Part shown: in pieces, positions 44,773-51,677 of the stretch | Layout: each line of letters starts with the position of its first letter | How positions within the stretch are numbered: the stretch's first letter is position 1 | NCBI GenBank assembly: GCA_041650255.1 | Contig: JBAZLL010000005.1 | Span: forward strand, 3,403-67,402 | Direction of reading: 5' to 3' | From: 1-14-0-10-45-29 sp041650255 | Lineage (GTDB): Archaea > Micrarchaeota > Micrarchaeia > Anstonellales > Anstonellaceae | DNA: 64,000 nt | Made by a program: the position numbers and the translations under genes | The notes under the pieces: model-generated | Seen by the model: the letters and a program-made list of their open reading frames with translations, nothing else | The model's database searches: none | What the model was told of the DNA's origin: nothing

Positions 44773-44978
44773 AGTTCGCTTTTGAGGTCGAGACGGGCAC
44801 CGGCCTTGAGCGCGGAGAGGCTCGGATGATAGAGAAATTCGACCGGATCCGCCATGCCTATTCCGATTTTTTCATCATTGTTACCGACCGGCTCATGCGC
44901 AACAAGTACAAAAAATTCGGCCAAGCCATGACTAGGCTTGAATTGAGGTCTAAAATTGCGCAGCTAGCCAAGCGATGA
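44769..44978 (+). pseudogene. C-terminal fragment of a mobile-element-type protein
   Basis: An open stretch without start codon reads RKFAFEVETGTGLERG...KFDRIRHAYSDFFIIVTDRLM...KYKKFGQAMTRLELRSKIAQLAKR and ends at TGA 44978. The FEVETG-n-DxFFIIVTD-n-KYKKFG-n-TR pattern reminds me of C-terminal ends of conjugation or replication-related ATPases/nucleases of archaeal elements, but I cannot name the family with certainty. It abuts the truncated methyltransferase, on the opposite strand. Confidence 0.55.
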
Positions 44979-45083
44979 TATACTGGAGGCGCGAGCTGCG
45001 CAAAAACGCGGGTTGTGGTTGCCTGTGTTTGCTAAAAGCGAGGAATGAGCTGCGATAAGAAGTTTAAGAGCGGTTGCGCAGCT
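44956..45083. repeat. cluster of TTGCGCAGCT repeats in both orientations
   Basis: TTGCGCAGCTA occurs at 44956-44966 and 45074-45084, and the exact inverse AGCTGCGCAA at 44994-45003. GAGCTGCG recurs at about 45047. They lie in the 154-base gap between the gene fragment and hsdR. They could be recombination or protein-binding sites at the island edge. Otherwise 44979-45132 holds only a TATA-like GAATATATG (about 45102-45110) for hsdR. Confidence 0.55.
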
Positions 45084-45132
45084 ACTACGCGAGACCAGAA
45101 AGAATATATGCTCCCGACCCATATTATCTCCA

Positions 45133-47868
45133 ATGGCTGAGGCAACCTTGGATTTGAGCGAGCGAGATACACGCAATGAGGTTATTGACCCCCAGCTCAA
45201 AAAAGTGGGCTGGATCAAGCACTATTTGAAAGAGGAAGTCAATCCGGTCAAGTCCGACATCAAGAACAAGCAGTATGAGCTCTATTCCGGCAAGGTCGAA
45301 AGAGGCGTCGATATGTTCATCGACTACCTTCTTCTTTCCGAGGATTACGCCCCTCTCGCCATCATCGAAGCCAAGAGATTCTGCAAAGACCCCGAAGCAG
45401 GCCGAATCCAGGCCAGAAGCTATTCCAAGGTCATTGAATCCAAAATCGGCTATAAAGTCCCCATCTTCCTGACCAACGGCCATATCTGGCAGTTCATCGA
45501 CCAGGACGGCATAGAACGCCGTGTAAGCGGGGTATTCTCGCAAGAAGACCTCAAAAGACGGCACGAGAATTATCTCAACCGCAGGCTTCCCTCTCTAGTC
45601 AAGATAAGTGGCAAGATTGTTGACCGCCCGCGCAGCATGGCGATTGTCAAGGCGCTTAGCGAGCATTTCTCTAACGGGCACCGCTCCGCCCTCATCCAAA
45701 TGGCCACCGGCACCGGCAAAACCCGTGTTTCCATGGCCACCATCGATGTTCTCGCAAACGCCAATTATGTCCGAAACGTCCTATTTATCGCTGATCGTAT
45801 CGCTCTAGCGAACCAAGCCAAATCAGACGGCTTCAAGCGGTTTTTCACCGAGCCCGTCGCAGATTTGAGGGACGGAATCAGCAAGACCTCCCGCTTCTAT
45901 ATAACCACGGTTCAGACCCTAACTTCCGGCAAGCGCTCCAAGACCTACGAGAAATTCAGCCCTGCCTATTTCGACTTGATTGTATTCGATGAAGCGCACC
46001 GCTCCCTCTACGACAGAAACAATATTCTCTTCAAGTACTTCGATTCCATCAAAATCGGCCTCACCGCTACCCCAACGCAGGAGGATAGCCGCGACACTTT
46101 CGACCTGTTCGAATGTGATGTAAGCAAGCCCACCGTGGAATACTCCTATGACGAAGCCGTCCATGATGGAATCTTGGTCCCTTATCGCGGCGAGACGATT
46201 GAAACCAAAGTCCTAGCCTTGGGTATCGAAGGCAAGGAGCTCTCCCCGGAGCTCAAAGACCTAATCCGAAAACAGGAACTTGATCCAGAGGGCGTAGCCT
46301 TCAGTGGCGGAGAATTCGACCGCGTGTTCATGGATGACAAGACCAATGAGCTGGTCATCCGCAGGTTCATGGAGCGGTGCTACAAATCCGACGAGGGCAA
46401 GCCCGCTAAAACCATCTTCTTCTGCGCCAGCCAGAAGCACGCCAAGCACCTCAAGAAAGTTTTCACTAAAATCTATCCTTCACTTGGAAACGATGTGCAG
46501 GTTATCACATCCGACATGCACCGCGCCGAGGATGAGGTGCGCCGTTTCAAGAACGATTCCGAGCCCCGCATTGCTTTATCCGTCGGCATGTTGGATACCG
46601 GTATCGACGTGCCCGAAGTCTGCAACCTCGTCTTTGTCAAGCCTGTCTATTCCACCGTCCGCTTCTGGCAGATGGTGGGCCGAGGAACTCGGAATCAAAA
46701 CTCTTGCCGTCATCCCGACTGGCTACAGGACAAGGAGAAGAAGGACTTCCTTATCCTCGACTTCAAGATTGGTGGTCATTCCAATATCGAGTATCACAAA
46801 TTCCGCTCCTCCAAAGAGAGCTCCAGAATGGATGTCATGACGCGCATCTTCATCAACCGCGTCAAGCTTCTCAACAAGACGTTGGACAAAACCCAGAAGG
46901 CCATCATCATCAAGAAAATCATGGAGGACATCGAGAACCTCAACAAGGACTCTTTCATCGTCCGTGAGAAACTGGCAATTATCAAGAAACTGGAATCCGA
47001 CTCGTTCAACCTTGAGAAATACATCGAGGAACTGAACAAGGATATTTCGCCCCTGATGATGCTCAATTCGGGCATCAATTCCTATACTGCCTCCTTCATC
47101 CTCAATGCCGAGAAGCTGTTCGGCCTCATCCTTGACAATCGGCGGGACGCCATCGAGGAAATCCGCGCATCAACCTTAATGCCCATGGTCGAGAACGTCT
47201 TGCGCCGCACTAACCTGACCGAAGTCAAAGAAAAGCTCAATTCATTAAAATTAACCCTGCAAGATAAGTTCTGGAACGAGCTAACCTTCGAGAGCGTCGA
47301 ATTCCTCATCCGCGAGATTGCGCCCCTCATGAAATATTACTCGCCCGACCCACGCAAGGTCATCCAGATAGATGCTTTTGACATTATCACTGATATTCAG
47401 GAGTTCAAGAAAGAGGTCAAGGAAGACGAGAAGCTCAAAGAGCTTCTTGAAAAGAACCCCTTGGTGCGCAAGCTACGTGATGGCGACGGCCTAACCATGG
47501 ATGAGCTGCGTCAGCTTGTGGAGATTTTCCAGAAAATCCGCCCCGAGATAACAATCCCCAACATCCAGCAGAGCACGGGCGTCGATTTCATGGTCTTTTT
47601 GCATGAAACGATTGGGATGCGCAGCACCTATGACCCCCGCGAGCGCATTGAGCGGCAGTTCGACGATTTCATCATCAAGAACAGCCATTACAATTCCAAA
47701 CAGCTTGAATTCTTGCACTTGCTCAAAAGGGTGTTTGTGGAGCAAAAGCATCTCGAAATTCAGGATTTAGGCACCTCGCCCCTATCTGACCAACGCCCCT
47801 TGGATCTCTTCGAGATGGAACAGCTTGAGATGATTGTCAAGAGCTGCCAGAAGATAAAATTCAAATAA
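45133..47868 (+). CDS. hsdR: type I restriction enzyme R subunit
   Basis: A 911-residue HsdR. Nuclease domain: FIDYLLLSEDYAPLAIIEAKR with the E-x-K pair at Glu79/Lys81. Helicase: motif I MATGTGKTRV (ATGTGKT 191-197), DEAHRS (Asp286), LTATP, motif VI QMVGRGTRN. A C-terminal helical domain (about 600-900) binds HsdM. It translocates and cuts unmodified DNA. A TATA-like box about 27 bases before ATG 45133 suggests a leaderless transcript. hsdR is separated from hsdS/hsdM by 2.3 kb with a reverse-strand gene cluster. Codon choice is richer in C-ending codons than that of the host genes to the left. Confidence 0.95.
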   Translation: MAEATLDLSERDTRNEVIDPQLKKVGWIKHYLKEEVNPVKSDIKNKQYELYSGKVERGVDMFIDYLLLSEDYAPLAIIEAKRFCKDPEAGRIQARSYSKVIESKIGYKVPIFLTNGHIWQFIDQDGIERRVSGVFSQEDLKRRHENYLNRRLPSLVKISGKIVDRPRSMAIVKALSEHFSNGHRSALIQMATGTGKTRVSMATIDVLANANYVRNVLFIADRIALANQAKSDGFKRFFTEPVADLRDGISKTSRFYITTVQTLTSGKRSKTYEKFSPAYFDLIVFDEAHRSLYDRNNILFKYFDSIKIGLTATPTQEDSRDTFDLFECDVSKPTVEYSYDEAVHDGILVPYRGETIETKVLALGIEGKELSPELKDLIRKQELDPEGVAFSGGEFDRVFMDDKTNELVIRRFMERCYKSDEGKPAKTIFFCASQKHAKHLKKVFTKIYPSLGNDVQVITSDMHRAEDEVRRFKNDSEPRIALSVGMLDTGIDVPEVCNLVFVKPVYSTVRFWQMVGRGTRNQNSCRHPDWLQDKEKKDFLILDFKIGGHSNIEYHKFRSSKESSRMDVMTRIFINRVKLLNKTLDKTQKAIIIKKIMEDIENLNKDSFIVREKLAIIKKLESDSFNLEKYIEELNKDISPLMMLNSGINSYTASFILNAEKLFGLILDNRRDAIEEIRASTLMPMVENVLRRTNLTEVKEKLNSLKLTLQDKFWNELTFESVEFLIREIAPLMKYYSPDPRKVIQIDAFDIITDIQEFKKEVKEDEKLKELLEKNPLVRKLRDGDGLTMDELRQLVEIFQKIRPEITIPNIQQSTGVDFMVFLHETIGMRSTYDPRERIERQFDDFIIKNSHYNSKQLEFLHLLKRVFVEQKHLEIQDLGTSPLSDQRPLDLFEMEQLEMIVKSCQKIKFK

Positions 47869-48080
47869 AATTAAGGAGTATAATGTGCCAGTCGTTCATT
47901 ATAGCAATAAGCGAGTTTATTTTCTCCTTCAAATACTTGCTGATTTCTGCGATGTCGACCACTCGTTCCAAGAAGTCTTTGTGGCATTGATTTCTCACAA
48001 ACAATAACTAATTTATCGCCGCGAATCTCGGTTTTTCCAGAAAACGAGACGATATCTTCAAGTAAAATGTTTGAACTCAT
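47864..48080 (-). pseudogene. fourth gene of a reverse-strand micro-operon, apparent frameshift
   Basis: From ATG 48080 the frame reads MSSNILLEDIVSFSGKTEIRGDKLVIVCEKS. Shifting one base then gives CHKDFLERVVDIAEISKYLKEK...NDWHII and a stop at about 47865, a regular amphipathic pattern. The unshifted frame instead gives a Pro/Arg-rich, unlikely tail to 47871. So one extra base around 47985-47990 has probably broken a 70-residue gene, or there is a sequencing error. It overlaps the hsdR end in convergent orientation. Family unknown. Confidence 0.45.
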
Positions 48081-48244
48081 CAACAACGCCTTCCTTTTAT
48101 GTCGATGTAGCAACACGCACCGTTTGAGCCCTGCGCCATAGAATAAGCAAAATGAACTTCTCGCTTGTCAGGTAATGACATACGTTGTACTAGTTTACGC
48201 GCCACGCAGACTATTCGTTTGCTCTTGATGCCATCAACTACCAT
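48080..48244 (-). CDS. small hypothetical protein, 54 aa, overlapping neighbours
   Basis: ATG 48244 lies inside the last codons of the 119-aa gene, and its TGA stop shares one base with the ATG of the next gene (TGATG). It encodes MVVDGIKSKRIVCVARK...REVHFAYSMAQGS...CYIDIKGRRC, a small basic protein with three scattered Cys. Overlap on both sides suggests translational coupling and a real gene. No family recognised. Confidence 0.5.
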   Translation of the reverse strand: MVVDGIKSKRIVCVARKLVQRMSLPDKREVHFAYSMAQGSNGACCYIDIKGRRC

Positions 48245-48597
48245 CTGAGTTTACCCTCAGTCTGAAGTTTTGTAAATATTTTTAACACAACTTCGATGTC
48301 GAGATTGCAAGCCTCTGCTACATCACTGGCGTATGCCTCTCGATTTTTATCCAAATAAGTTAAAACTTTTTTATATGCATCTTCAAATGGAACTTCCTCT
48401 ACATAGATTATTTTTGCAGATGCCTGCAATTCTTTCACTTCGTGTTCGAGAGTTTCTACTTTTTCACAAAGCGTACTTATTGCAGCTGTCTTATGAAGCA
48501 GTTCGGAATCGAATTTTTCCTGAAGTTTCACGATTTGCTTAGCGATTACCGCCTCGATATCTAGATTCTCTATACATACGGTTTGCGTCGATTCCAT
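48238..48597 (-). CDS. hypothetical protein, coiled coil plus winged-helix-like end, 119 aa
   Basis: Residues about 10-65 are a heptad-rich coiled coil (AVIAKQIVKLQEKFDSELL...LCEKVETLEHEVKELQAS). Residues about 75-119 (AYKKVLTYLDKNREAYASDVAEACNLDIEVVLKIFTKLQTEGKLRW) have the spacing of a winged helix-turn-helix. It could be a DNA-binding regulator or adaptor. It begins one base after the stop of the 99-aa gene and its end overlaps the 54-aa gene, so it is part of one coupled transcription unit. No named family. Confidence 0.7.
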   Translation of the reverse strand: MESTQTVCIENLDIEAVIAKQIVKLQEKFDSELLHKTAAISTLCEKVETLEHEVKELQASAKIIYVEEVPFEDAYKKVLTYLDKNREAYASDVAEACNLDIEVVLKIFTKLQTEGKLRW

Positions 48598-48598
48598 A

Positions 48599-48898
48599 CT
48601 ATCCCTTCTCCAACAAATCGATAAACTGTTTTAGCTGAGAAACGTCTTTTTGGTTGATTGTACTAATATAAACTATCTTTTCTTTAATGTCAGTTGCGTT
48701 TTCAATAGATAATGATATTAGGGACGCGTTGATTACTTTTCCCTCGTCATTCTTATTTTCTTTAATCAAAATAATTGAAATTGGTGAAAAACCCAATGAA
48801 TTGTATTTTTCATTAAAAGTATCCTTTAGCAAATTCTTTAATTCAAAATTCGATAGTTTGTATTTAACAGGCTCCGCGCTTGTTACAGGTTCAGCCAT
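48599..48898 (-). CDS. hypothetical protein, 99 aa, first gene of the micro-operon
   Basis: Unrecognised small alpha/beta protein. It has a helical segment (KLSNFELKNLLKDTFNEKYNSL), beta strands ISIILIKENKN, VINASLISLSI and KIVYISTIN, and a C-terminal helix DVSQLKQFIDLLEKG. It starts at ATG 48898, just downstream of a TATA-like TTTTAAAAAATATG and a large inverted repeat. It leads the reverse-strand cluster embedded in the type I restriction locus; a regulatory or anti-phage role is only a guess from position. Confidence 0.68.
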   Translation of the reverse strand: MAEPVTSAEPVKYKLSNFELKNLLKDTFNEKYNSLGFSPISIILIKENKNDEGKVINASLISLSIENATDIKEKIVYISTINQKDVSQLKQFIDLLEKG

Positions 48899-48943
48899 AT
48901 AATCGCCAGATTTGTGATTCTCGCATATTTTTTAAAACATTCG

Positions 48944-48984
48944 TGCATCGTTCGGCTTTGCGTCAAGTCCTCTCGAACGATGCA
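48944..48984 (-). promoter_or_regulatory. 11-bp inverted repeat operator candidate upstream of the micro-operon
   Basis: TGCATCGTTCG (48944-48954) and CGAACGATGCA (48974-48984) are exact inverses 19 bases apart. They lie directly upstream of the TATA-like box of the 99-aa gene (about 48926-48939). Position fits a repressor or activator site. A second pair, CTTTGCG/CGCAAAG (48956-48962 and 49008-49014), overlaps it. Confidence 0.55.
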
Positions 48985-49012
48985 AATGTTGCCCCGTCGA
49001 ACGAAAGCGCAA

Positions 49013-49094
49013 AGTCGTATTGTTTGAACTCTCCTAGTGGTGTTCGACCGCAGTCTCAAACCTTCGGAGTTGTTCCAGTTAAGCTACGGCAACT
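49013..49094 (-). other. tRNA-like relic (Ser-UGA-like), not a functional tRNA
   Basis: Read leftward, the 82-nt segment starts AGTTGCCGTAGCTTAACTGG, like a tRNA acceptor plus D arm. It has a TTTGAGA loop (UGA anticodon) and a box B-like GAGTTCAAAC. Five terminal pairs are possible (AGTTG/CGACT, one G-U), but D and T stems do not pair. It may be a decayed tRNA left by an integration event, or coincidence. Apart from this and the operator repeat, 48899-49187 holds no gene I can see. Confidence 0.3.
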
Positions 49095-49187
49095 GGGTTT
49101 TATAATGTTTAACCGAACTATTTCTTATATTTGGTTTACCTTTTCCAACCATTAGCTATATTAACCCTTTATCTCTAAGTCTTATTT

Positions 49188-49562
49188 ATGGACACACACA
49201 AATCCATGGCCACGAAGCTGCCAATCAAGGAATACACTTGGATTCTGGATTACTGCAACCGGAAGAAAATAACGCCCTCCGCGCTGATCAAGGAGCTTCT
49301 TCTGGAAGAAATCGGGCCTTCTCCTTCTCACGTTGCTGGCCGGAACCTCATCAGCTATGACAAGAAAAAGGACTCCTTTGTCTGGAGCGTCGAGCTGGAC
49401 AATGGGAAGAAGGCCGTGGCAGCGGAAAACCTGTCTGCTGAGTTTCTTAAAGACCTGAACCACGGTATTTCAGATGCTTTGGTTTCTCGGGAGGAAATGA
49501 TCGGTCGGAAGAAGAAAGGCTCGGTGGCAGTGCCGAAGCGGTTGATACGAGGGAAACGATGA
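49188..49562 (+). CDS. ribbon-helix-helix-type DNA-binding protein, 124 aa
   Basis: Residues about 7-42 (ATKLPIKEYTWILDYCNRKKITPSALIKELLLEEI) fit a CopG/Arc ribbon-helix-helix: a beta strand, then two helices with the conserved turn. The rest (FVWSVELDNGKKAVAAENLSAEF..., basic tail) is unfamiliar. As first gene of the RHH-orf-hsdS-wHTH-hsdM series, it is probably an autoregulator of the modification operon, or an antitoxin-like partner for the following gene. Its TGA overlaps the next ATG (ATGA), so translation is coupled. Confidence 0.7.
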   Translation: MDTHKSMATKLPIKEYTWILDYCNRKKITPSALIKELLLEEIGPSPSHVAGRNLISYDKKKDSFVWSVELDNGKKAVAAENLSAEFLKDLNHGISDALVSREEMIGRKKKGSVAVPKRLIRGKR

Positions 49563-50182
49563 AGAAGGAAGAAGCGATTAAACAATTACAAGACTTCAAC
49601 AAAGCCGGAGTTGAACTATTTCGATTGAGCTTTGTCAAGAAGATGCAAGAGCCGAATTGCGGTTACAGTATGAATTTTGAGAAAGGTAAAGGAATAACCT
49701 GCATTTTTCGGGGCCCAGATGATGAAGCGGTGAAAGCGTTCTGTAATGATTTGCGAAAATTTATCCAAAAAAACGATTACCTTCATTATGGTAATTTAAA
49801 GAAAATATATGATTCAGATTTTGTTACGGCAGAAGAACGCGCTTCTTTCTATGAAATTCTCAGCCAACTTAAACAGTTCACGGAAACCTCAACAAATCAT
49901 AGTGTAAATGGAGAGCTAATAACCTACGCGAGAGCTCTGGAGGTTTTTCTATATGGAAAAATTTCCCACATGTCAGATCACCATCAAAATCGCAAGACAT
50001 ATGAGAAATGGGAAGGTTTTCCCCCAACCTACGTCTCGCTCAAAAACGAGTTTATGGTAATTCTATATGAGTACATGCGAGTGTTCATAAATAACTTCAT
50101 GATTTCCAACAATCGCGTATTGGAACGACTTGGCTATCCTAGGATAGAGATAATGGAGGGTGTGAATGAATCTAACAAATAA
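49559..50182 (+). CDS. hypothetical protein inside the hsd operon, 207 aa
   Basis: Not recognised. Mixed alpha/beta N-terminal half (ELFRLSFVKKMQEPNCGYSMNFEKGKGITCIFRGPDDEAVKAF) and a helical C-terminal half (FMVILYEYMRVFINNFMISNNRVLERLGYP). The phrase TYARALEVFLYGKISHMSDHHQNRKTYEKW is polar with many His. It overlaps the gene before it by 4 bases and hsdS by 17, so it was selected as part of the modification unit. Possible roles are regulation of restriction or a linked defence effector, but nothing in the sequence decides. Confidence 0.6.
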   Translation: MKKEEAIKQLQDFNKAGVELFRLSFVKKMQEPNCGYSMNFEKGKGITCIFRGPDDEAVKAFCNDLRKFIQKNDYLHYGNLKKIYDSDFVTAEERASFYEILSQLKQFTETSTNHSVNGELITYARALEVFLYGKISHMSDHHQNRKTYEKWEGFPPTYVSLKNEFMVILYEYMRVFINNFMISNNRVLERLGYPRIEIMEGVNESNK

Positions 50183-51323
50183 ACATTTGCCAGACGGATG
50201 GACGAGCATACGGTTTGAGGATGCCTTCGAGCGCCTGCCCAAGACCAAAATAAAGGCGGGTGAGGGGCTTGAACAAGGCAAATACAAATTCTTCACTTCT
50301 AGCGACGAGCAGAAGAAATTCCTTGATAGCTACGAATTCGATGGCGAGCATCTGATTCTCGGAACTGGTGGTGTTGCGAGCATCCATTACTGCAATGAGA
50401 AATTTTCGACAAGTACAGATTGTTTTGTCATGAAACTCAAGGCGAAAGACATACTATTGAAATATATCTACTATTTCTTCCGAAGTCGTTTCTACTTGTT
50501 GGAGGAAGGTTTTCGAGGAGCAGGTTTGAAGCATTTATCTCGCCACTACCTAAACGAAATATCTATCCCATATCCAGAAAGTAAAGAAACTCAGAAGAAA
50601 ATTATCTCCATCCTTGAGAAGGCAGAATCTCTCAAGACTTCCCGCGAGGAAGCAGATAAGCTCACGAATGAGTTACTCAAGAGTGTGTTCTGTGAGGTGT
50701 TTGGAGATCCGGTGAGGAATGAAAAAGGATGGGAACAATCTGTTTTGAAAGAAAAATCCGAGATCATTCAGATCGGGCCGTTTGGTACTCAATTGCACGT
50801 TGAGGATTATACTACTGGTGGTATCCCGCTAGTGAATCCGATGCACATTATAAATAAAAAAATCGTTCCAGATTTCAATTTTACTGTATCTCCTAAGAAA
50901 TATGACGAGCTATCTAATTATCATATGAAAGTCGGAGACATCATAATGGGTCGGCGCGGTGAAATGGCCAGGTGCGCATTAGTAACTACAAAAGAAGATG
51001 GTTGGCTATGCGGAACCGGCAGTCTGTTCATTAGGCCGAAGAACGACGTTAATTCTCTATTTCTACTTTTTTGTTTAACTCACGCATCCATGAAAAAAGT
51101 TCTCGAGAACAATTCTCAAGGAGTAACGATGAGTAATCTTAATTTATCTATTATAAATAATTTAAAAATAATTGTCCCTCCGCGTAAATTGCAAAATAAG
51201 TTTGCTGAAATTTCTGAGCGTCTAAATTCGATTAATGAAAAACAGGCAACTTCTTCAGACAAAATCGACCAGCTCATTTATACATTAATGCAAAAAGCAT
51301 TTAGCGGCGAGCTATTTGGATGA
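50166..51323 (+). CDS. hsdS: type I restriction-modification specificity subunit
   Basis: A 385-residue HsdS with two target recognition domains. TRD1 spans about 1-150 and TRD2 about 185-345, each followed by a conserved helical arm (ETQKKIISILEKAESLKTSREEADKL and KLQNKFAEISERLNSINEKQATSSDK). HSRHYLNEISIPYP and LSIINNLKIIVPP are the matching TRD ends. The protein reads the two half-sites of the recognition sequence and directs both HsdM and HsdR. It ends with the usual LMQKAFSGELF. The recognition sequence cannot be read from sequence. Confidence 0.93.
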   Translation: MNLTNKHLPDGWTSIRFEDAFERLPKTKIKAGEGLEQGKYKFFTSSDEQKKFLDSYEFDGEHLILGTGGVASIHYCNEKFSTSTDCFVMKLKAKDILLKYIYYFFRSRFYLLEEGFRGAGLKHLSRHYLNEISIPYPESKETQKKIISILEKAESLKTSREEADKLTNELLKSVFCEVFGDPVRNEKGWEQSVLKEKSEIIQIGPFGTQLHVEDYTTGGIPLVNPMHIINKKIVPDFNFTVSPKKYDELSNYHMKVGDIIMGRRGEMARCALVTTKEDGWLCGTGSLFIRPKNDVNSLFLLFCLTHASMKKVLENNSQGVTMSNLNLSIINNLKIIVPPRKLQNKFAEISERLNSINEKQATSSDKIDQLIYTLMQKAFSGELFG

Positions 51324-51667
51324 TGATTATGGCTAAAGATAAGACTGGGTTGGAAGAAAGTCTAAACATGACTGAGATGCTGCTGGTTTACATCTCAAAA
51401 AATGAACCAATGGATAGAACTGGTTTACTAAAATTAGTAGAAGGCGCAAAAATAGATCCCGATAAATTACTTCTAAATTTAGGTCGGTTAAAAGATGCGA
51501 ACCTAATAGACTATGAAGTGATACTTGTTTTTGGGGAAGATTTTCCTAGAATCTACAATGTCAAACTCACTTACAACGGACTAAAAGAAATTGATTCTCT
51601 TTTGAAAAGAAAGAATATCGTTAAAGGAATGGAATTGAATTTTGGTTTATTGAAAATCATGATTTAG
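51320..51667 (+). CDS. winged-helix-like protein between hsdS and hsdM, 115 aa
   Basis: The pattern MTEMLLVYISKNEPMDRTGLLKLVEGAKIDPDKLLLNLGRLKDANLIDYEVILVFGEDFPRIYNVKLTYNGLKEIDSLL is that of a winged helix: three helices, then a beta hairpin and a final helix (LTYNGLKEI). It starts by an ATGA overlap with hsdS and lies 10 bases before hsdM. A control protein for restriction-modification expression is plausible; type I systems do not usually carry a gene at this spot. ATG 51320 is assumed as start; ATG 51329 (fourth codon) is possible. Confidence 0.65.
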   Translation: MMIMAKDKTGLEESLNMTEMLLVYISKNEPMDRTGLLKLVEGAKIDPDKLLLNLGRLKDANLIDYEVILVFGEDFPRIYNVKLTYNGLKEIDSLLKRKNIVKGMELNFGLLKIMI

Positions 51668-51677
51668 GTGGTTCTCT

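Noticed and set aside
44991..45132. Small ORF between the gene fragment and hsdR
   Set aside because: No start with RBS and stop codons in all frames; only repeats and a TATA-like box are seen.
46304..46840. 178-aa open frame inside hsdR
   Set aside because: A shadow frame of the GC-richer hsdR; HsdR helicase motifs VI and others lie in the other frame.
47871..48116. 81-aa frame read as an ordinary gene
   Set aside because: Its second half is Arg/Pro/Gln-rich and unlikely, while a one-base shift gives a regular amphipathic protein. Annotated as a frameshifted gene instead.
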